From Defluviicoccus sp. (lineage in GTDB: Bacteria > Pseudomonadota > Alphaproteobacteria > MPNO01): DNA of 51,691 nt. Where the stretch lies: the NCBI GenBank assembly GCA_028821395.1, contig JAPPGP010000114.1, positions 1 through 51,691 of the forward strand. The letters run 5' to 3'. Below, piece by piece: positions 1-10,591 of this stretch (position 1 is the first letter of the stretch; every line of letters starts with the position of its first letter). The position numbers and the translations under genes were made by a program. The notes beneath the pieces were generated by a model that was not told the DNA's origin, did not search any database, and worked only from the letters and a program-made list of their open reading frames with translations.

Positions 1-345
1 GCCGTCGGCCGGCGGGGCGGGCAGCGCGCCGACCACCGGGGCGCCGACGGCGCGGGCGAAGGCGCGGCTGGCGGGGGAGTGGTCGATATGGGTGTGGGTG
101 ACGATGACATGGGTGACCGTCTCGCCGGCGACTTCGCGCTTCAGCGCCTCGACATGGTCGGAATCGTCGGGGCCGGGGTCGATCACCGCGACCTCCCCCT
201 CCCCCACCACATAGGAGTTGGTGCCGTGGAAGGTGAACGGGCTCGGGTTGTTGCAGACGATGCGGCGCACTCCGGCGGCGACGGCCTCCGCCCGCCCGTA
301 GGAGAAAGCCATCCGCTTGCGGAACGGGATCCCGTCCTCGGCCAT
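1..345 (-). CDS. MBL-fold metallo-hydrolase (partial, N-terminal part)
   Basis: The minus strand encodes the first 115 codons of a metallo-beta-lactamase-fold hydrolase; the rest lies outside the window. It begins with ATG at 345 and contains a TNSYVVG strand, a DPGPDDS turn and the zinc-binding THTHIDHSPAS (HxHxDH) motif, which together are diagnostic for the glyoxalase II / RNase Z / LACTB2-like superfamily. It lies 15 bp downstream of the mrp stop on the same strand and is probably co-transcribed with it. The substrate cannot be inferred; LACTB2-like hydrolases share this N-terminal arrangement. Confidence 0.85.
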   Translation of the reverse strand, partial: MAEDGIPFRKRMAFSYGRAEAVAAGVRRIVCNNPSPFTFHGTNSYVVGEGEVAVIDPGPDDSDHVEALKREVAGETVTHVIVTHTHIDHSPASRAFARAVGAPVVGALPAPPADG

Positions 346-360
346 CGGTCCGTCCGGCCG

Positions 361-1461
361 CTACTGGATGACGATCTCGGGCGCGGGCCGCAGCGCCCCG
401 CCCGAAGCCTTGGCCCAGACGGCATCGGCGATCGCCCGGTAGGCGGCGGCGTGCGGGCCGTCCGGCTCGGTGGCGACGATCGGCCTGCCGTCGTCCGCGC
501 CCTCGCGGATCGCCATGTCGAGCGGCAGCTCGCCGAGGAAGTCGACGCCCATCTCCTCGGCCGCGTAGCGCGCCCCGCCATGGGTGAACACGTCCGACCG
601 GCCGCCGCAATGGGGGCAGACGAAATAGCTCATGTTCTCGATCACCCCGAGCACCGGCACGTCGACCTTGCGGAACATGTTGAGGCCCTTGCGCGCGTCG
701 ATCAGCGCGAGGTCCTGCGGCGTCGACACGATGACCGCGCCGGCGAGCGGCACGCGCTGCGCCATGGTGAGCTGCACGTCGCCGGTGCCGGGCGGCATGT
801 CGACGATCATCATGTCGAGCTCGCCCCAGGCGACGTCGCGCATCAACTGTTCGAGGGCGCCCATCACCATCGGCCCGCGCCAGATGGTCGGCGTGTCGGG
901 CGGAATCAGGAAGCCGATCGACATCGCCTTCAGCCCCCAGGCCTCCATCGGGTCGAGCACCTTGCCGTCGGGCGAGCTCGGGCGCCCGTGAATGCCGAGC
1001 ATCAGCGGCAGCGAGGGGCCGTAGATGTCGGCATCCAGGATGCCCACCTTGCGGCCGGAGGCGGCGAGCGCGAGCGCGAGGTTGACCGCGGTGGTCGACT
1101 TGCCGACCCCGCCCTTGCCCGAGGCGACGGCGACGATCCGCGTCACGCCCGGCATGAGAGGTTGCTGCGGCGCCTGCCTTCCGGGCTGGGCGGCGGCGGG
1201 AGGCGCGGGCTCGCTGTGCGCGGTGAGCACCGCGGTCACCGACAGCACCCCGGGCACGGCAGCGACGGCGCGCTCGGCCGCCTTGCGCAGCGGCTCCAGC
1301 GCCTCGCCGCGCTCGGGCGCGACCTCGATGGAGAACCCGACATTGCCCTGCTTGAGCACCAGGCCCGATATCATGCCGAGCGACACGATATCGGCGCCCC
1401 GGTCGGGGTCGCGGACCGATTTGAGCGCTTCGAGGATCGCGGCCTCGTTCAACTGCGGCAT
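361..1461 (-). CDS. mrp: Mrp/ApbC family Fe-S cluster carrier ATPase
   Basis: This 366-residue protein is a P-loop ATPase thought to carry and transfer iron-sulfur clusters in the cytoplasm. Residues 1-85 form a MIP18/DUF59-type N-terminal domain, followed by a Pro/Ala-rich linker. The deviant Walker A SGKGGVGKST is at 114-123, a DADIYGPS switch follows, and the cluster-ligand motif CPHC is at 282-285. Length and domain order are normal for the NBP35/Mrp family. It is divergent from hflK with about 180 bp between the two starts, so both promoters must lie in 1462-1640. The MBL-fold gene follows in the same direction. Confidence 0.95.
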   Translation of the reverse strand: MPQLNEAAILEALKSVRDPDRGADIVSLGMISGLVLKQGNVGFSIEVAPERGEALEPLRKAAERAVAAVPGVLSVTAVLTAHSEPAPPAAAQPGRQAPQQPLMPGVTRIVAVASGKGGVGKSTTAVNLALALAASGRKVGILDADIYGPSLPLMLGIHGRPSSPDGKVLDPMEAWGLKAMSIGFLIPPDTPTIWRGPMVMGALEQLMRDVAWGELDMMIVDMPPGTGDVQLTMAQRVPLAGAVIVSTPQDLALIDARKGLNMFRKVDVPVLGVIENMSYFVCPHCGGRSDVFTHGGARYAAEEMGVDFLGELPLDMAIREGADDGRPIVATEPDGPHAAAYRAIADAVWAKASGGALRPAPEIVIQ

Positions 1462-1640
1462 TGTCTATCGTCCGAATAGCAGCATATATGCGTGGAACGG
1501 GCGCGGCGGCTGCGCTGGCGTCCCGCCTGCCCTATCATAGCGGCGGGCGTCCACATCATATAGCGCGGCCGCGCGGCACGGCTTGTAGTCTGTGCGCCCG
1601 CGGCGGCGCAGCCCGGCGCGCAACAAGACGGTGATCCGAT

Positions 1641-2792
1641 ATGCCATGGAAACAGCAGGGTGGGGGCGGCGGCCCCTTCGGCGGAGGTCAGGGCCCGTGG
1701 GGCCGTCCCCCCGGCGGCGGAGGCGGCGGCGGCGGGCGCGGCCCGATGGGCCAGCCGCCCGACTTCGAGGACATGCTGCGTCGCGGCCAGGACCGGTTTC
1801 GCCGGCTGGTTCCGGGCGGGCTGCGCGGCGGGCGGGGGCTGATCCTGCTGGTCGTGGCGGTGATCGGGCTGTGGCTGCTGAGCGGGTTCTACCGGGTGCA
1901 GCCCGACGAGCAGGGTGTGGTGCTGCGCTTCGGCGAATGGACGAAGACCACGCTGCCGGGGCTCAATTACCACCTGCCGGGGCCGATCGAATCGGTGATC
2001 ACGCCGAAGGTCACAAGGGTCAACCGCATCGAGGTGGGCTTGCGCAGCGTCGGCGAGACCACGCGCAACCTGCCGGTGCGCGACATCCAGGAAGAGAGCC
2101 TGATGCTGACCGGCGACGAGAACATCGTCGACATCGACTTCACCGTGTTCTGGGTGATCAAGGATGCGGGCAAGTACCTGTTCAACATCCGCAACCCGGA
2201 AGCCACGGTGAAGCTGACCGCCGAGAGCGCGATGCGCGAGGTGATCGGCCAGACGCCGATCCAGTCGGCGCTGACCGAGGGCCGCAACGAGATCGAGCAG
2301 GCGACCCAGATCCGGGTGCAGCAGCTGCTCGACGACTACGGGGCGGGCATCGAGGTGCGCCGGGTGCAGCTCCTGAAGGTCGACCCGCCGGGCCCGGTGA
2401 TCGACGCCTTCGTCGACGTGCAGCGGGCGCGCGCCGATTTGGAACGGCTCAGGAACGAGGCCGAGGCCTACCGCAACGACATCCTGCCCCGGGCGCGCGG
2501 CGAGGCGGAGAAGATGATCCAGGACGCCAACGCCTATCGCGAGGAGATCACCAACAAGGCCAAGGGCGAGGCCGAGCGCTTCATCAAGGTGCTCGAATCC
2601 TACCAGGCGTCCAAGGACGTGACGACGCAGCGGATCTATCTTGAGACCATCGAGGAGGTGTTCCGCGGCATGAACAAGGTGATCATCGACTCCTCGGCCC
2701 AGGGCGGGCCGGGGGTGGTGCCCTACCTGCCGCTGCCCGAGATCCAGAAGCGCGCGCAGCAATCCGCCGCCGAGGAGGAGACGACGCAATGA
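1641..2792 (+). CDS. hflK: FtsH protease modulator HflK
   Basis: HflK forms, with HflC, a membrane complex that surrounds FtsH and modulates its proteolysis. The 383-residue product has the usual Gly/Pro-rich cytoplasmic N terminus (1-60), one membrane segment at about 67-84, and an SPFH/Band 7 domain (about 85-270) followed by an alpha-helical region rich in charged residues. The stop overlaps the hflC start by 4 bp (ATGA), indicating translational coupling. The window shows the conserved order hflK-hflC-DUF2065-Do protease, a classic envelope quality-control cluster. Confidence 0.97.
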   Translation: MPWKQQGGGGGPFGGGQGPWGRPPGGGGGGGGRGPMGQPPDFEDMLRRGQDRFRRLVPGGLRGGRGLILLVVAVIGLWLLSGFYRVQPDEQGVVLRFGEWTKTTLPGLNYHLPGPIESVITPKVTRVNRIEVGLRSVGETTRNLPVRDIQEESLMLTGDENIVDIDFTVFWVIKDAGKYLFNIRNPEATVKLTAESAMREVIGQTPIQSALTEGRNEIEQATQIRVQQLLDDYGAGIEVRRVQLLKVDPPGPVIDAFVDVQRARADLERLRNEAEAYRNDILPRARGEAEKMIQDANAYREEITNKAKGEAERFIKVLESYQASKDVTTQRIYLETIEEVFRGMNKVIIDSSAQGGPGVVPYLPLPEIQKRAQQSAAEEETTQ

Positions 2793-3673
2793 ACCGCACC
2801 CGCCTGACGATCCTCGGGATCGCGATCATCGTGCTGGGCATCGTCGTGTTCAGCGCGCTGTTCACCGTCCATCAGACCAAGCAGGTCCTGGTGCTCCAGT
2901 TCGGCGAGCCCAGGCGGGTGATCCAGGACCCCGGTCTGCAGTTCAAGCTGCCGTTCATCCAGAACGTCGTCGAGTACGAACGCCGGGTCCTCGAATTCGA
3001 CCCGCCGGCGGAGCAGGTGATCCTGTCCGACCAGAAGCGGCTGGTGGCGGATGCCTATGTGCGCTACCGGATCGCCGACCCGCTCAAATTCTTCCAGACC
3101 GTGGCGACGGAGGCGGTCGCCCGCTCGCGGCTGGCCTCGGTGGTCAATTCGAGCCTGAGGCGAGCGCTCGGCAACGTCACCCTGCTGGCGGTGCTGTCGG
3201 ACGAGCGCGAGCAGATCATGGCCAACATCCAGTCTGACGTGAACGTTGCGGCCGAGCGGCTCGGGCTGGAGATCGTCGACGTGCGGCTGAGGCGCGCCGA
3301 CCTGCCGCAGGAGGCGGCGCAGGCGATCTACGCGCGCATGCGCTCGGAACGCGAGCGCGAGGCGCGCGAGGCGCGCGCCCAGGGCTTCGAGAAGGCGCAG
3401 CAGATCCGCGCCGCCGCCGACCGCGAACGCACGGTGCTGCTCGCCGAGGCGCAGCGCACCGCGGAGATCACCCGCGGCGAGGGCGACCAGGAGGCGACGC
3501 TGATCTGGGCCGACGGGTTCGGCCGCGATGCCGAGTTCTTCCGCTTCTACCGCTCGATGCAGGCCTACCGGGAGGCGCTGAAGGCCGACGACACCACCAT
3601 GGTGCTGTCGCCCGACAGCGACTTCTTCCGGTTCTTCGGCAACATCAGCGAGGCCAGGGACCTGAAAGAATAG
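2789..3673 (+). CDS. hflC: FtsH protease modulator HflC
   Basis: This 294-residue SPFH/Band 7 protein is the partner of HflK. A single N-terminal membrane segment spans about residues 8-26. The Band 7 domain follows with the typical QFGEP and DPGLQFKLPF stretches, and the long Arg/Glu/Ala-rich helix begins near residue 180. It starts inside the hflK stop (ATGA), and the next gene starts 6 bp after its stop, so the cluster is one operon. Confidence 0.97.
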   Translation: MNRTRLTILGIAIIVLGIVVFSALFTVHQTKQVLVLQFGEPRRVIQDPGLQFKLPFIQNVVEYERRVLEFDPPAEQVILSDQKRLVADAYVRYRIADPLKFFQTVATEAVARSRLASVVNSSLRRALGNVTLLAVLSDEREQIMANIQSDVNVAAERLGLEIVDVRLRRADLPQEAAQAIYARMRSEREREAREARAQGFEKAQQIRAAADRERTVLLAEAQRTAEITRGEGDQEATLIWADGFGRDAEFFRFYRSMQAYREALKADDTTMVLSPDSDFFRFFGNISEARDLKE

Positions 3674-3679
3674 GCGGCG

Positions 3680-3871
3680 ATGCTGGGTACCGATCTGCTG
3701 GCGGCGATCGCGCTGGCGCTCGCCATCGAGGGCGCGCTCTACGCCCTGTTCCCCGACGCGATGAAGCGGTTCATCCAGCGCGTATCGGAGCAGCCGGCGA
3801 ACGCGCTTCGCACCGCCGGGCTGATCGCCACCGCGCTCGGCGTCGGGCTCGCCTGGCTGGTCCGGGGGTGA
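3680..3871 (+). CDS. DUF2065 family small membrane protein
   Basis: The 63-residue product consists almost entirely of two hydrophobic helices (about 4-20 and 42-60) joined by a short amphipathic segment containing FPDAMKRF. DUF2065 proteins of this size commonly lie directly downstream of hflKC in proteobacteria, and both position and sequence fit. It starts 6 bp after hflC and precedes the Do-type protease, so it is probably a small inner-membrane component of the same quality-control operon. No biochemical role is established. Confidence 0.85.
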   Translation: MLGTDLLAAIALALAIEGALYALFPDAMKRFIQRVSEQPANALRTAGLIATALGVGLAWLVRG

Positions 3872-3905
3872 GGAGTTGCGGGTTGGCGCGGGAAGGAGAG
3901 ATGTC

Positions 3906-5384
3906 GTGACCGCACGCGATGGCAGATCCATGATTTCGGGGCGGCGCCCGTTCGCGCTCGCGCTTGTGCTGGCGCTCGCCGGGACGCTGCCGGCGCTCGC
4001 CAAGGCGCCACCGGCGAGCTTCGCCGATCTCGCGGCCAAGCTGCTGCCCTCGGTGGTCAACATCTCCACCACCCAGAGCGTGCGCGCGGAAGGCGGCAAC
4101 CGGCCCGAGATCCCCCGCTTCGCCCCGGGATCCCCGTTCGAGCGCTTCTTCCGCGAGTTCTTCGAGCGCCAGCAGCAGAACCCGATGCCGCGCCAGCGCG
4201 TGACCTCGCTCGGCTCCGGCTTCGTGATCGACGCCTCCGGGGTGATCGTGACCAACAACCACGTCATCGCAGAGGCCGACAAGATCGCGGTCGTCCTGTC
4301 CGACAAGACGCGGCTGGACGCCGAGGTGATCGGGCGCGACGCCAAGACCGATCTCGCGCTGCTGCGCATCGACCCGGGCGGGAAGAAGCTGAGCGCGCTC
4401 AAGCTGGGCGATTCCGACAACACGCGGGTGGGCGACTGGGTGATCGCCATCGGCAACCCCTTCGGGCTCGGCGGCACCGTCACGGCGGGCATCGTGTCGG
4501 CGCGCCAGCGCGACATCAACGCCGGCCCCTATGACGACTTCATCCAGACCGACGCCTCGATCAACCGGGGCAATTCGGGCGGGCCGATGTTCAACCTCGC
4601 CGGCGAGGTGATCGGCATCAACACGGCGATCTTCTCGCCGACCGGCGGCAGCGTCGGCATCGGCTTCGCGATCCCGTCCAACCTCGCCGGGCCGATCATC
4701 GACCAGCTCCGCGAATACGGCCGCGCGCGGCGCGGCTATATCGGCGTGCGCATCCAGACCGTGACCGACGACATCGCCCAGGGGCTCGGCCTGCCCGACG
4801 CGTCTGGAGCGCTGGTCACCAGCCTCGCCGAGGGCGGCCCCGCCGCCAGGGCCAAGGTCGAGGTCGGCGACGTCATCCTGGCCTTCGACGGCAAGACCAT
4901 ATCCGAGATGCGGAGCCTGCCCCGGATCGTCGCCGAGACCGAGGTGGGGCGTCAGGTCGCCATGGTGGTCTGGCGCAAGGGCGAGAAGAAGACGCTGGAG
5001 GTCACGCTCGACGAGTTTCCCGAAGACGACCGCCAGGTCGCGGCGCGGACGCCGGGCGAGACGCCGCGCCAGGCGACGGTCGAGACGCTCGGCCTCGACC
5101 TCGCCACCGTGACGCCCGAGATGCGCAAGCGCTTCAACCTTGCGGACGACGCGGCCGGGGTCGTCGTCGTCGAGGTCAAGCCCGGCAGCCCGGCGGCGGA
5201 GAAGCAGATCCGCCCCGGCGACATCATCCGCAAGGTCGGGCCCGGGCAGTCGGACGTCACCGAGCCGTCCCAGATCGAAGAGGCGGTCGAGAGCGCCCGC
5301 AAGGCGGAGCGCAAGACGCTGCTCGTCCTGGTCGAGCGCGAGAGCAACCAGCACTTCATCGCGCTCAGCGTCGCCAAGGGCTGA
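3906..5384 (+). CDS. degQ: Do/DegQ family periplasmic serine endoprotease
   Basis: This HtrA-family protease and chaperone degrades misfolded envelope proteins. I chose the GTG at 3906 because a strong GGAAGGAGAG Shine-Dalgarno lies 5-14 bp upstream; an in-frame TTG at 3876 has none. The 492-residue product has a signal peptide (about 1-32). A trypsin-like domain follows with catalytic His119 (TNNHVI), Asp149 (KTDLALL) and Ser224 (GNSGGP). Two PDZ domains occupy about 265-355 and 390-485. It closes the hflKC-DUF2065 operon. degQ, degP and mucD cannot be separated from sequence alone. Confidence 0.94.
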   Translation: MTARDGRSMISGRRPFALALVLALAGTLPALAKAPPASFADLAAKLLPSVVNISTTQSVRAEGGNRPEIPRFAPGSPFERFFREFFERQQQNPMPRQRVTSLGSGFVIDASGVIVTNNHVIAEADKIAVVLSDKTRLDAEVIGRDAKTDLALLRIDPGGKKLSALKLGDSDNTRVGDWVIAIGNPFGLGGTVTAGIVSARQRDINAGPYDDFIQTDASINRGNSGGPMFNLAGEVIGINTAIFSPTGGSVGIGFAIPSNLAGPIIDQLREYGRARRGYIGVRIQTVTDDIAQGLGLPDASGALVTSLAEGGPAARAKVEVGDVILAFDGKTISEMRSLPRIVAETEVGRQVAMVVWRKGEKKTLEVTLDEFPEDDRQVAARTPGETPRQATVETLGLDLATVTPEMRKRFNLADDAAGVVVVEVKPGSPAAEKQIRPGDIIRKVGPGQSDVTEPSQIEEAVESARKAERKTLLVLVERESNQHFIALSVAKG

Positions 5385-5397
5385 CGCCACCTCCCGG

Positions 5398-6348
5398 ATG
5401 CCCGCCGCGACGCCGGTGATCGCGATCGGCGGGCCGACGGCGAGCGGCAAGTCGGCGCTCGCGCTGGCGCTCGCCGAGCGCCTCGGCGGGGTGGTGATCA
5501 ACGCCGATTCGATGCAGCTCTACCAGGCGCTCTCCATCGTGACCGCGCGCCCCGGTGCCGATGCGCTGGCGCGCGCGCCGCACCGCCTGTTCGGCATCGC
5601 CGAGGCGGACGATCCGTGGTCGGCGGGGCGCTGGCGAAGACGCGCGGCGGCGGAGATCCGGGCCGCCCACGCGGACGGTCTGGTGCCGATCGTCGTCGGC
5701 GGCACCGGGCTCTATCTCGAGGCGCTGGTCGACGGGCTGGCGGCGGTGCCGCCGGCCGACCCGGCGATCCGCAAGCGGCTGCGCGCGCTGCTCGCCGCAC
5801 GCGGCAGCGCGGCGATGCACGATTTGCTCGCGGAGCGCGACCCGGAAGGCGCAAGGGCGGTCCGCGCCAGCGATCCGCAGCGCATCCTGCGCGCACTCGA
5901 GGTGATCGAGGCGACGGGCGAGCCGCTGCATGTCTGGCATGCGCGCCAGACCTCGCCGCCGGCGCATGGCTGGGCGGTGTTGCAGATCCTGCTGATGCCC
6001 ACACGCGATGCGGTCTACGCGGCCTGCGAGGCGCGCTTCGACCGGATGATCGCCGACGGCGCGGTCGAGGAGGCAAGGGCGATCCGGGCGATGGAGCTCG
6101 ATCCCGCGCTCCCCGTCATGAAGGCGGTCGGCCTCGCGCCGCTGCTCGCGCACTGCGCGGGGACGCTCGCGCTGGAGGACGCCGTCGACGCGGCCAAGCG
6201 CGACACGCGGCGTTACGCGCGCCGGCAGATGACCTGGTTCCGCAACCGGTCGAGGCCCGATCGTGTCGTTGTAGAGCAATATTCGGAAAGTCTGGTGCCG
6301 GAAATCTTTTCATTTATTAGCGATTTCCGGTTGACCCTCACTCGATGA
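5398..6348 (+). CDS. miaA: tRNA dimethylallyltransferase MiaA
   Basis: MiaA transfers a dimethylallyl group to N6 of A37 in tRNAs that read UNN codons. The 316-residue product begins at ATG 5398, 13 bp after the protease stop, and opens with the P-loop GGPTASGKS. It also has the conserved INADSMQLY and GGTGLYLEAL motifs and a C-terminal RYARRQMTWF motif. Longer upstream frames only shadow the protease gene. Length is normal for the family. The gene ends in a relatively A/T-rich stretch just before the ilvB leader. Confidence 0.95.
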   Translation: MPAATPVIAIGGPTASGKSALALALAERLGGVVINADSMQLYQALSIVTARPGADALARAPHRLFGIAEADDPWSAGRWRRRAAAEIRAAHADGLVPIVVGGTGLYLEALVDGLAAVPPADPAIRKRLRALLAARGSAAMHDLLAERDPEGARAVRASDPQRILRALEVIEATGEPLHVWHARQTSPPAHGWAVLQILLMPTRDAVYAACEARFDRMIADGAVEEARAIRAMELDPALPVMKAVGLAPLLAHCAGTLALEDAVDAAKRDTRRYARRQMTWFRNRSRPDRVVVEQYSESLVPEIFSFISDFRLTLTR

Positions 6349-6425
6349 GGCAGTAGTTTTGCGCTCCTTCAGGAGGGAGCGACGCCCTGCCCGGCGGTCT
6401 CCGGGTGCGGAAGCGCGAAGTATCC

Positions 6426-6453
6426 GCCGGCCTCGTCAGGCCGGCTTCGTTTT
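6426..6453 (+). terminator. terminator-like hairpin in the ilvB leader
   Basis: A perfect 8-bp stem (GCCGGCCT at 6426-6433 with AGGCCGGC at 6438-6445) closes a CGTC loop and is followed by TTCGTTTT, the form of an intrinsic terminator. It lies 65 bp upstream of the ilvB start, so it can end miaA transcription or act as an attenuator for ilvB. A second AGGCCGG at 6460-6466 could compete for the left arm and form a different hairpin, which is the usual layout of an attenuator. Confidence 0.65.
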
Positions 6454-6518
6454 GCCGACAGGCCGGAGGACCGTGGCGAACGGCGATCCGGGCGGGGATG
6501 CGCGAGGGGAGCAGTTTG

Positions 6519-8279
6519 ATGGCCAGTCGAGACATGACCGGCTCCGAGATCGTCATCAAGGCGCTGATCGACCACGGCGTCGACACGGTGTTCGGCTATC
6601 CCGGCGGCGCGGTGCTGCCGATCTACGATGCGCTGTTCGCGCAGAACGCGCTGCGCCACGTCCTGGTCCGCCAGGAAGGCGGCGCGGTCCACATGGCGGA
6701 GGGCTATGCGCGCTCGACCGGCAAGGTGGGGGTGGTGCTGGTGACCTCGGGCCCGGGCGCGACCAACGCGGTCACCGGTCTGACCGATGCGCTGATGGAC
6801 AGCGTCCCGGTGATCTGCCTGACCGGCCAGGTGCCGACCCACCTGATCGGCAACGATGCCTTCCAGGAGGCGGACACCACCGGGATCACGCGCCCCTGCA
6901 CCAAGCACAACTATCTGGTCAAGGAGATGGACGACCTGCCGCGGGTGATGCACGAGGCGTTCCATGTCGCGCGCAGCGGCCGGCCCGGCCCGGTGGTGGT
7001 CGACCTGCCGAAGGACATCCTGATGGGCAAGGGCGCCTATCGCGGGCCCGAGGAGGTCCCGCACCGCTCCTACCGGCCGGCGGTCAGGGCCGACCGCGAC
7101 GCGATCGCCGAGGCGGTCGAGCTGATGGCCGGCGCCAGGCGGCCGCTGTTCTATATCGGCGGCGGGGTGATCAACTCGGGACCCGAGGCGTCGAAGCGGC
7201 TGACCCGTCTGGTGCGGCTGACCGGCTATCCGGCGACGGTGACCCTGATGGGGCTCGGCGCCTTCCCCGCCTCCGATCCGCAATGCCTCGGCATGCTGGG
7301 GATGCACGGGCTCTACGAAGCCAACCTCGCGATGCATGGCTGCGACGTGATGATCAACGTGGGCGCGCGGTTCGACGACCGGGTGACCGGGCGCCTGGCC
7401 GATTTCTCGCCCGGCTCGAAGAAGATCCACATCGACATCGACCCGTCCTCGGTCAACAAGAACGTGCCGGTCGACGTGCCGCTGATCGGCGACGCGGGGA
7501 CGGCGCTGCAACAGCTGCTCCGCGCCTGGAAGGCCCGCGGCGCCGAGCCCGACCGCAAGGCGCTCGCCGCGTGGTGGAAGCGGATCGGGACGTGGCGCGC
7601 GCGCGACTGCCTGAAATTCGCCGACTCGAAGACCTCGATCAAGCCGCAGCGCGCCATCAAGCGGCTCTACGAGAAGACCCTCGGGCGCGACGTCTACATC
7701 ACCACCGAGGTCGGGCAGCACCAGATGTGGGCGGCCCAGTATTTCAAGTTCGAGGAGCCCAACCGGTGGATGACCTCGGGTGGACTCGGCACGATGGGCT
7801 ACGGCCTGCCGGCGGCGATCGGGGTCCAGGTCGCGCATCCCGGGGCGCTGGTCGTCGACATCGCCGGCGAGGCCTCGTTCCTGATGAACATCCAGGAGCT
7901 GTCCACCGCGGTGCAGTACAACCTCCCGGTCAAGGCCTTCGTCATCAACAACCAGTGGATGGGGATGGTCCGCCAATGGCAGGAGCTGCTGCATGGCGGG
8001 CGCTATTCGGAGAGCTACACCGCCGCGCTGCCCGATTTCGTCAAGCTGGCCGAGGCCTGCCAGTGGACCGGGCTGAGGGCGACCCACCCGGACGAGCTGG
8101 ACGACGTGATCGATCGGATGATCGCGACCGACGGCCCGGTGATCGCCGACATCGTCGTCGAGAAGGAGGAGAACTGCTTCCCGATGATCCCGTCCGGCGC
8201 GGCGCATAACGAGATGCTGCTGGGCCCCGACGAGAAGGCGGAGGCGCCGGTGTCCGAGGAAGGCATGGTGCTGGTCTGA
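6519..8279 (+). CDS. ilvB: acetolactate synthase, large (catalytic) subunit
   Basis: This thiamine-diphosphate enzyme condenses pyruvate with pyruvate or 2-oxobutyrate in valine, leucine and isoleucine synthesis. ATG 6519, preceded by GAGGGGAGCAG, is preferred over an upstream in-frame GTG that would run through the leader hairpin. The 586-residue product shows VFGYPGGAVLP, the catalytic-glutamate region RQEGGAVHMAEGYAR, and MTSGGLGTMGYGLPAAIG. The cofactor region reads DIAGEASFLMNIQE, the variant I associate with alphaproteobacterial enzymes, in place of the usual GDG. The ilvN subunit follows 16 bp downstream. Confidence 0.96.
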   Translation: MASRDMTGSEIVIKALIDHGVDTVFGYPGGAVLPIYDALFAQNALRHVLVRQEGGAVHMAEGYARSTGKVGVVLVTSGPGATNAVTGLTDALMDSVPVICLTGQVPTHLIGNDAFQEADTTGITRPCTKHNYLVKEMDDLPRVMHEAFHVARSGRPGPVVVDLPKDILMGKGAYRGPEEVPHRSYRPAVRADRDAIAEAVELMAGARRPLFYIGGGVINSGPEASKRLTRLVRLTGYPATVTLMGLGAFPASDPQCLGMLGMHGLYEANLAMHGCDVMINVGARFDDRVTGRLADFSPGSKKIHIDIDPSSVNKNVPVDVPLIGDAGTALQQLLRAWKARGAEPDRKALAAWWKRIGTWRARDCLKFADSKTSIKPQRAIKRLYEKTLGRDVYITTEVGQHQMWAAQYFKFEEPNRWMTSGGLGTMGYGLPAAIGVQVAHPGALVVDIAGEASFLMNIQELSTAVQYNLPVKAFVINNQWMGMVRQWQELLHGGRYSESYTAALPDFVKLAEACQWTGLRATHPDELDDVIDRMIATDGPVIADIVVEKEENCFPMIPSGAAHNEMLLGPDEKAEAPVSEEGMVLV

Positions 8280-8295
8280 TCGGCGGGGTGCGGGG

Positions 8296-8799
8296 GTGAG
8301 CGACACCGAACGGCATACGATCTCGGTCCTGGTCGACAACGAGGCGGGCGTGCTCGCCCGCGTCATCGGCCTGTTCTCCGGGCGCGGCTACAACATCGAG
8401 AGCCTGACGGTGGCCGAGGTCGACGCCGAGCGCGCGCTGTCGCGGATCACCGTGGTGACCACCGGCACGCCGATGATCATCGAACAGATCAAGGCCCAGC
8501 TCGACCGCCTCGTTCCGGTCCACAAGGTGGTCGACCTGACCATCGAGGGGGCCTACGTGGAGCGCGAGCTCGCGCTGGTGAAGGTCAAGGCGAGCGGCAA
8601 CCGGCGGGTGGAGTCGCTGCGCATCGCCGACATCTTCCGGGCGCGCGCGATCGACTCCACCGGCGAGTCCTTCGTGTTCGAGATCTCCGGCTCGACCGAC
8701 AAGCTCGACGCCTTCATCGGCCTGATGGAGCCGCTCGGGCTGGTCGACGTGTCGCGCACCGGGGTGGTCGCCATCGCCCGCGGCATGGAGGGGCTGTAG
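8296..8799 (+). CDS. ilvN: acetolactate synthase, small (regulatory) subunit
   Basis: The regulatory subunit binds valine and activates the catalytic subunit. The 167-residue product starts with GTG at 8296 after a GGGGTGCGGGGG stretch. An N-terminal ACT domain (HTISVLVDNEAGVLARVIGLF, about 7-80) is followed by the C-terminal ALS small-subunit domain. It is the second gene of the ilvBN operon. A toxin-antitoxin pair on the opposite strand follows 20 bp downstream and separates it from ilvC. Confidence 0.96.
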   Translation: MSDTERHTISVLVDNEAGVLARVIGLFSGRGYNIESLTVAEVDAERALSRITVVTTGTPMIIEQIKAQLDRLVPVHKVVDLTIEGAYVERELALVKVKASGNRRVESLRIADIFRARAIDSTGESFVFEISGSTDKLDAFIGLMEPLGLVDVSRTGVVAIARGMEGL

Positions 8800-8818
8800 G
8801 GCGGATCTTTCGCACGGC

Positions 8819-9129
8819 TCATCCCTCCAGATCCTCCCGGAGTCGGCCGATCTGGTGCATGCGCTCGTGCAACACGGTGACGATGCCGATGTCGCCGTTG
8901 GCCAGCCGTTTCCAGTAGACGAAGTGCTTCCGGTAGCGGAAGACGTACCCGTCAACCCCGAACGGAGCGGGAATCGGGCGCGAGGCCTCGGCGCCCGTGA
9001 CGATCCCCTCGAACGCCGCGAACAGGCCCGTGACATAGACGTCCGCCTGCGCCTCTCCCCATTGTTCCCGGGAGTACCGCCAGATCTCGTCGATACGGAG
9101 GGCGGCCGCTTCCTGAACGCGGACCGACG

Positions 9130-9133
<4 letters not shown>
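8819..9133 (-). CDS. parE: ParE/RelE-type toxin
   Basis: The 104-residue minus-strand product resembles the RelE/ParE toxin fold: an N-terminal helical hairpin with EIWRYSREQWG, followed by beta strands containing YVFRYRKHFVYWKR, and a C-terminal VLHERMHQI. That C-terminal shape is usual for ParE proteins, which inhibit gyrase; RelE members instead cut mRNA, and the two are hard to separate by eye. The start overlaps the end of the antitoxin gene by 4 bp, the standard arrangement for such pairs. It converges on ilvN with only 19 bp between stops. Confidence 0.85.

Positions 9134-10591
<1,458 letters not shown>

Noticed and set aside
2723..4519. Long minus-strand frames opposite hflC and the protease
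   Set aside because: GC-rich coding DNA produces long antisense frames. These are Arg/Ala/Pro/His-rich low-complexity shadows, as are similar frames across the whole window.
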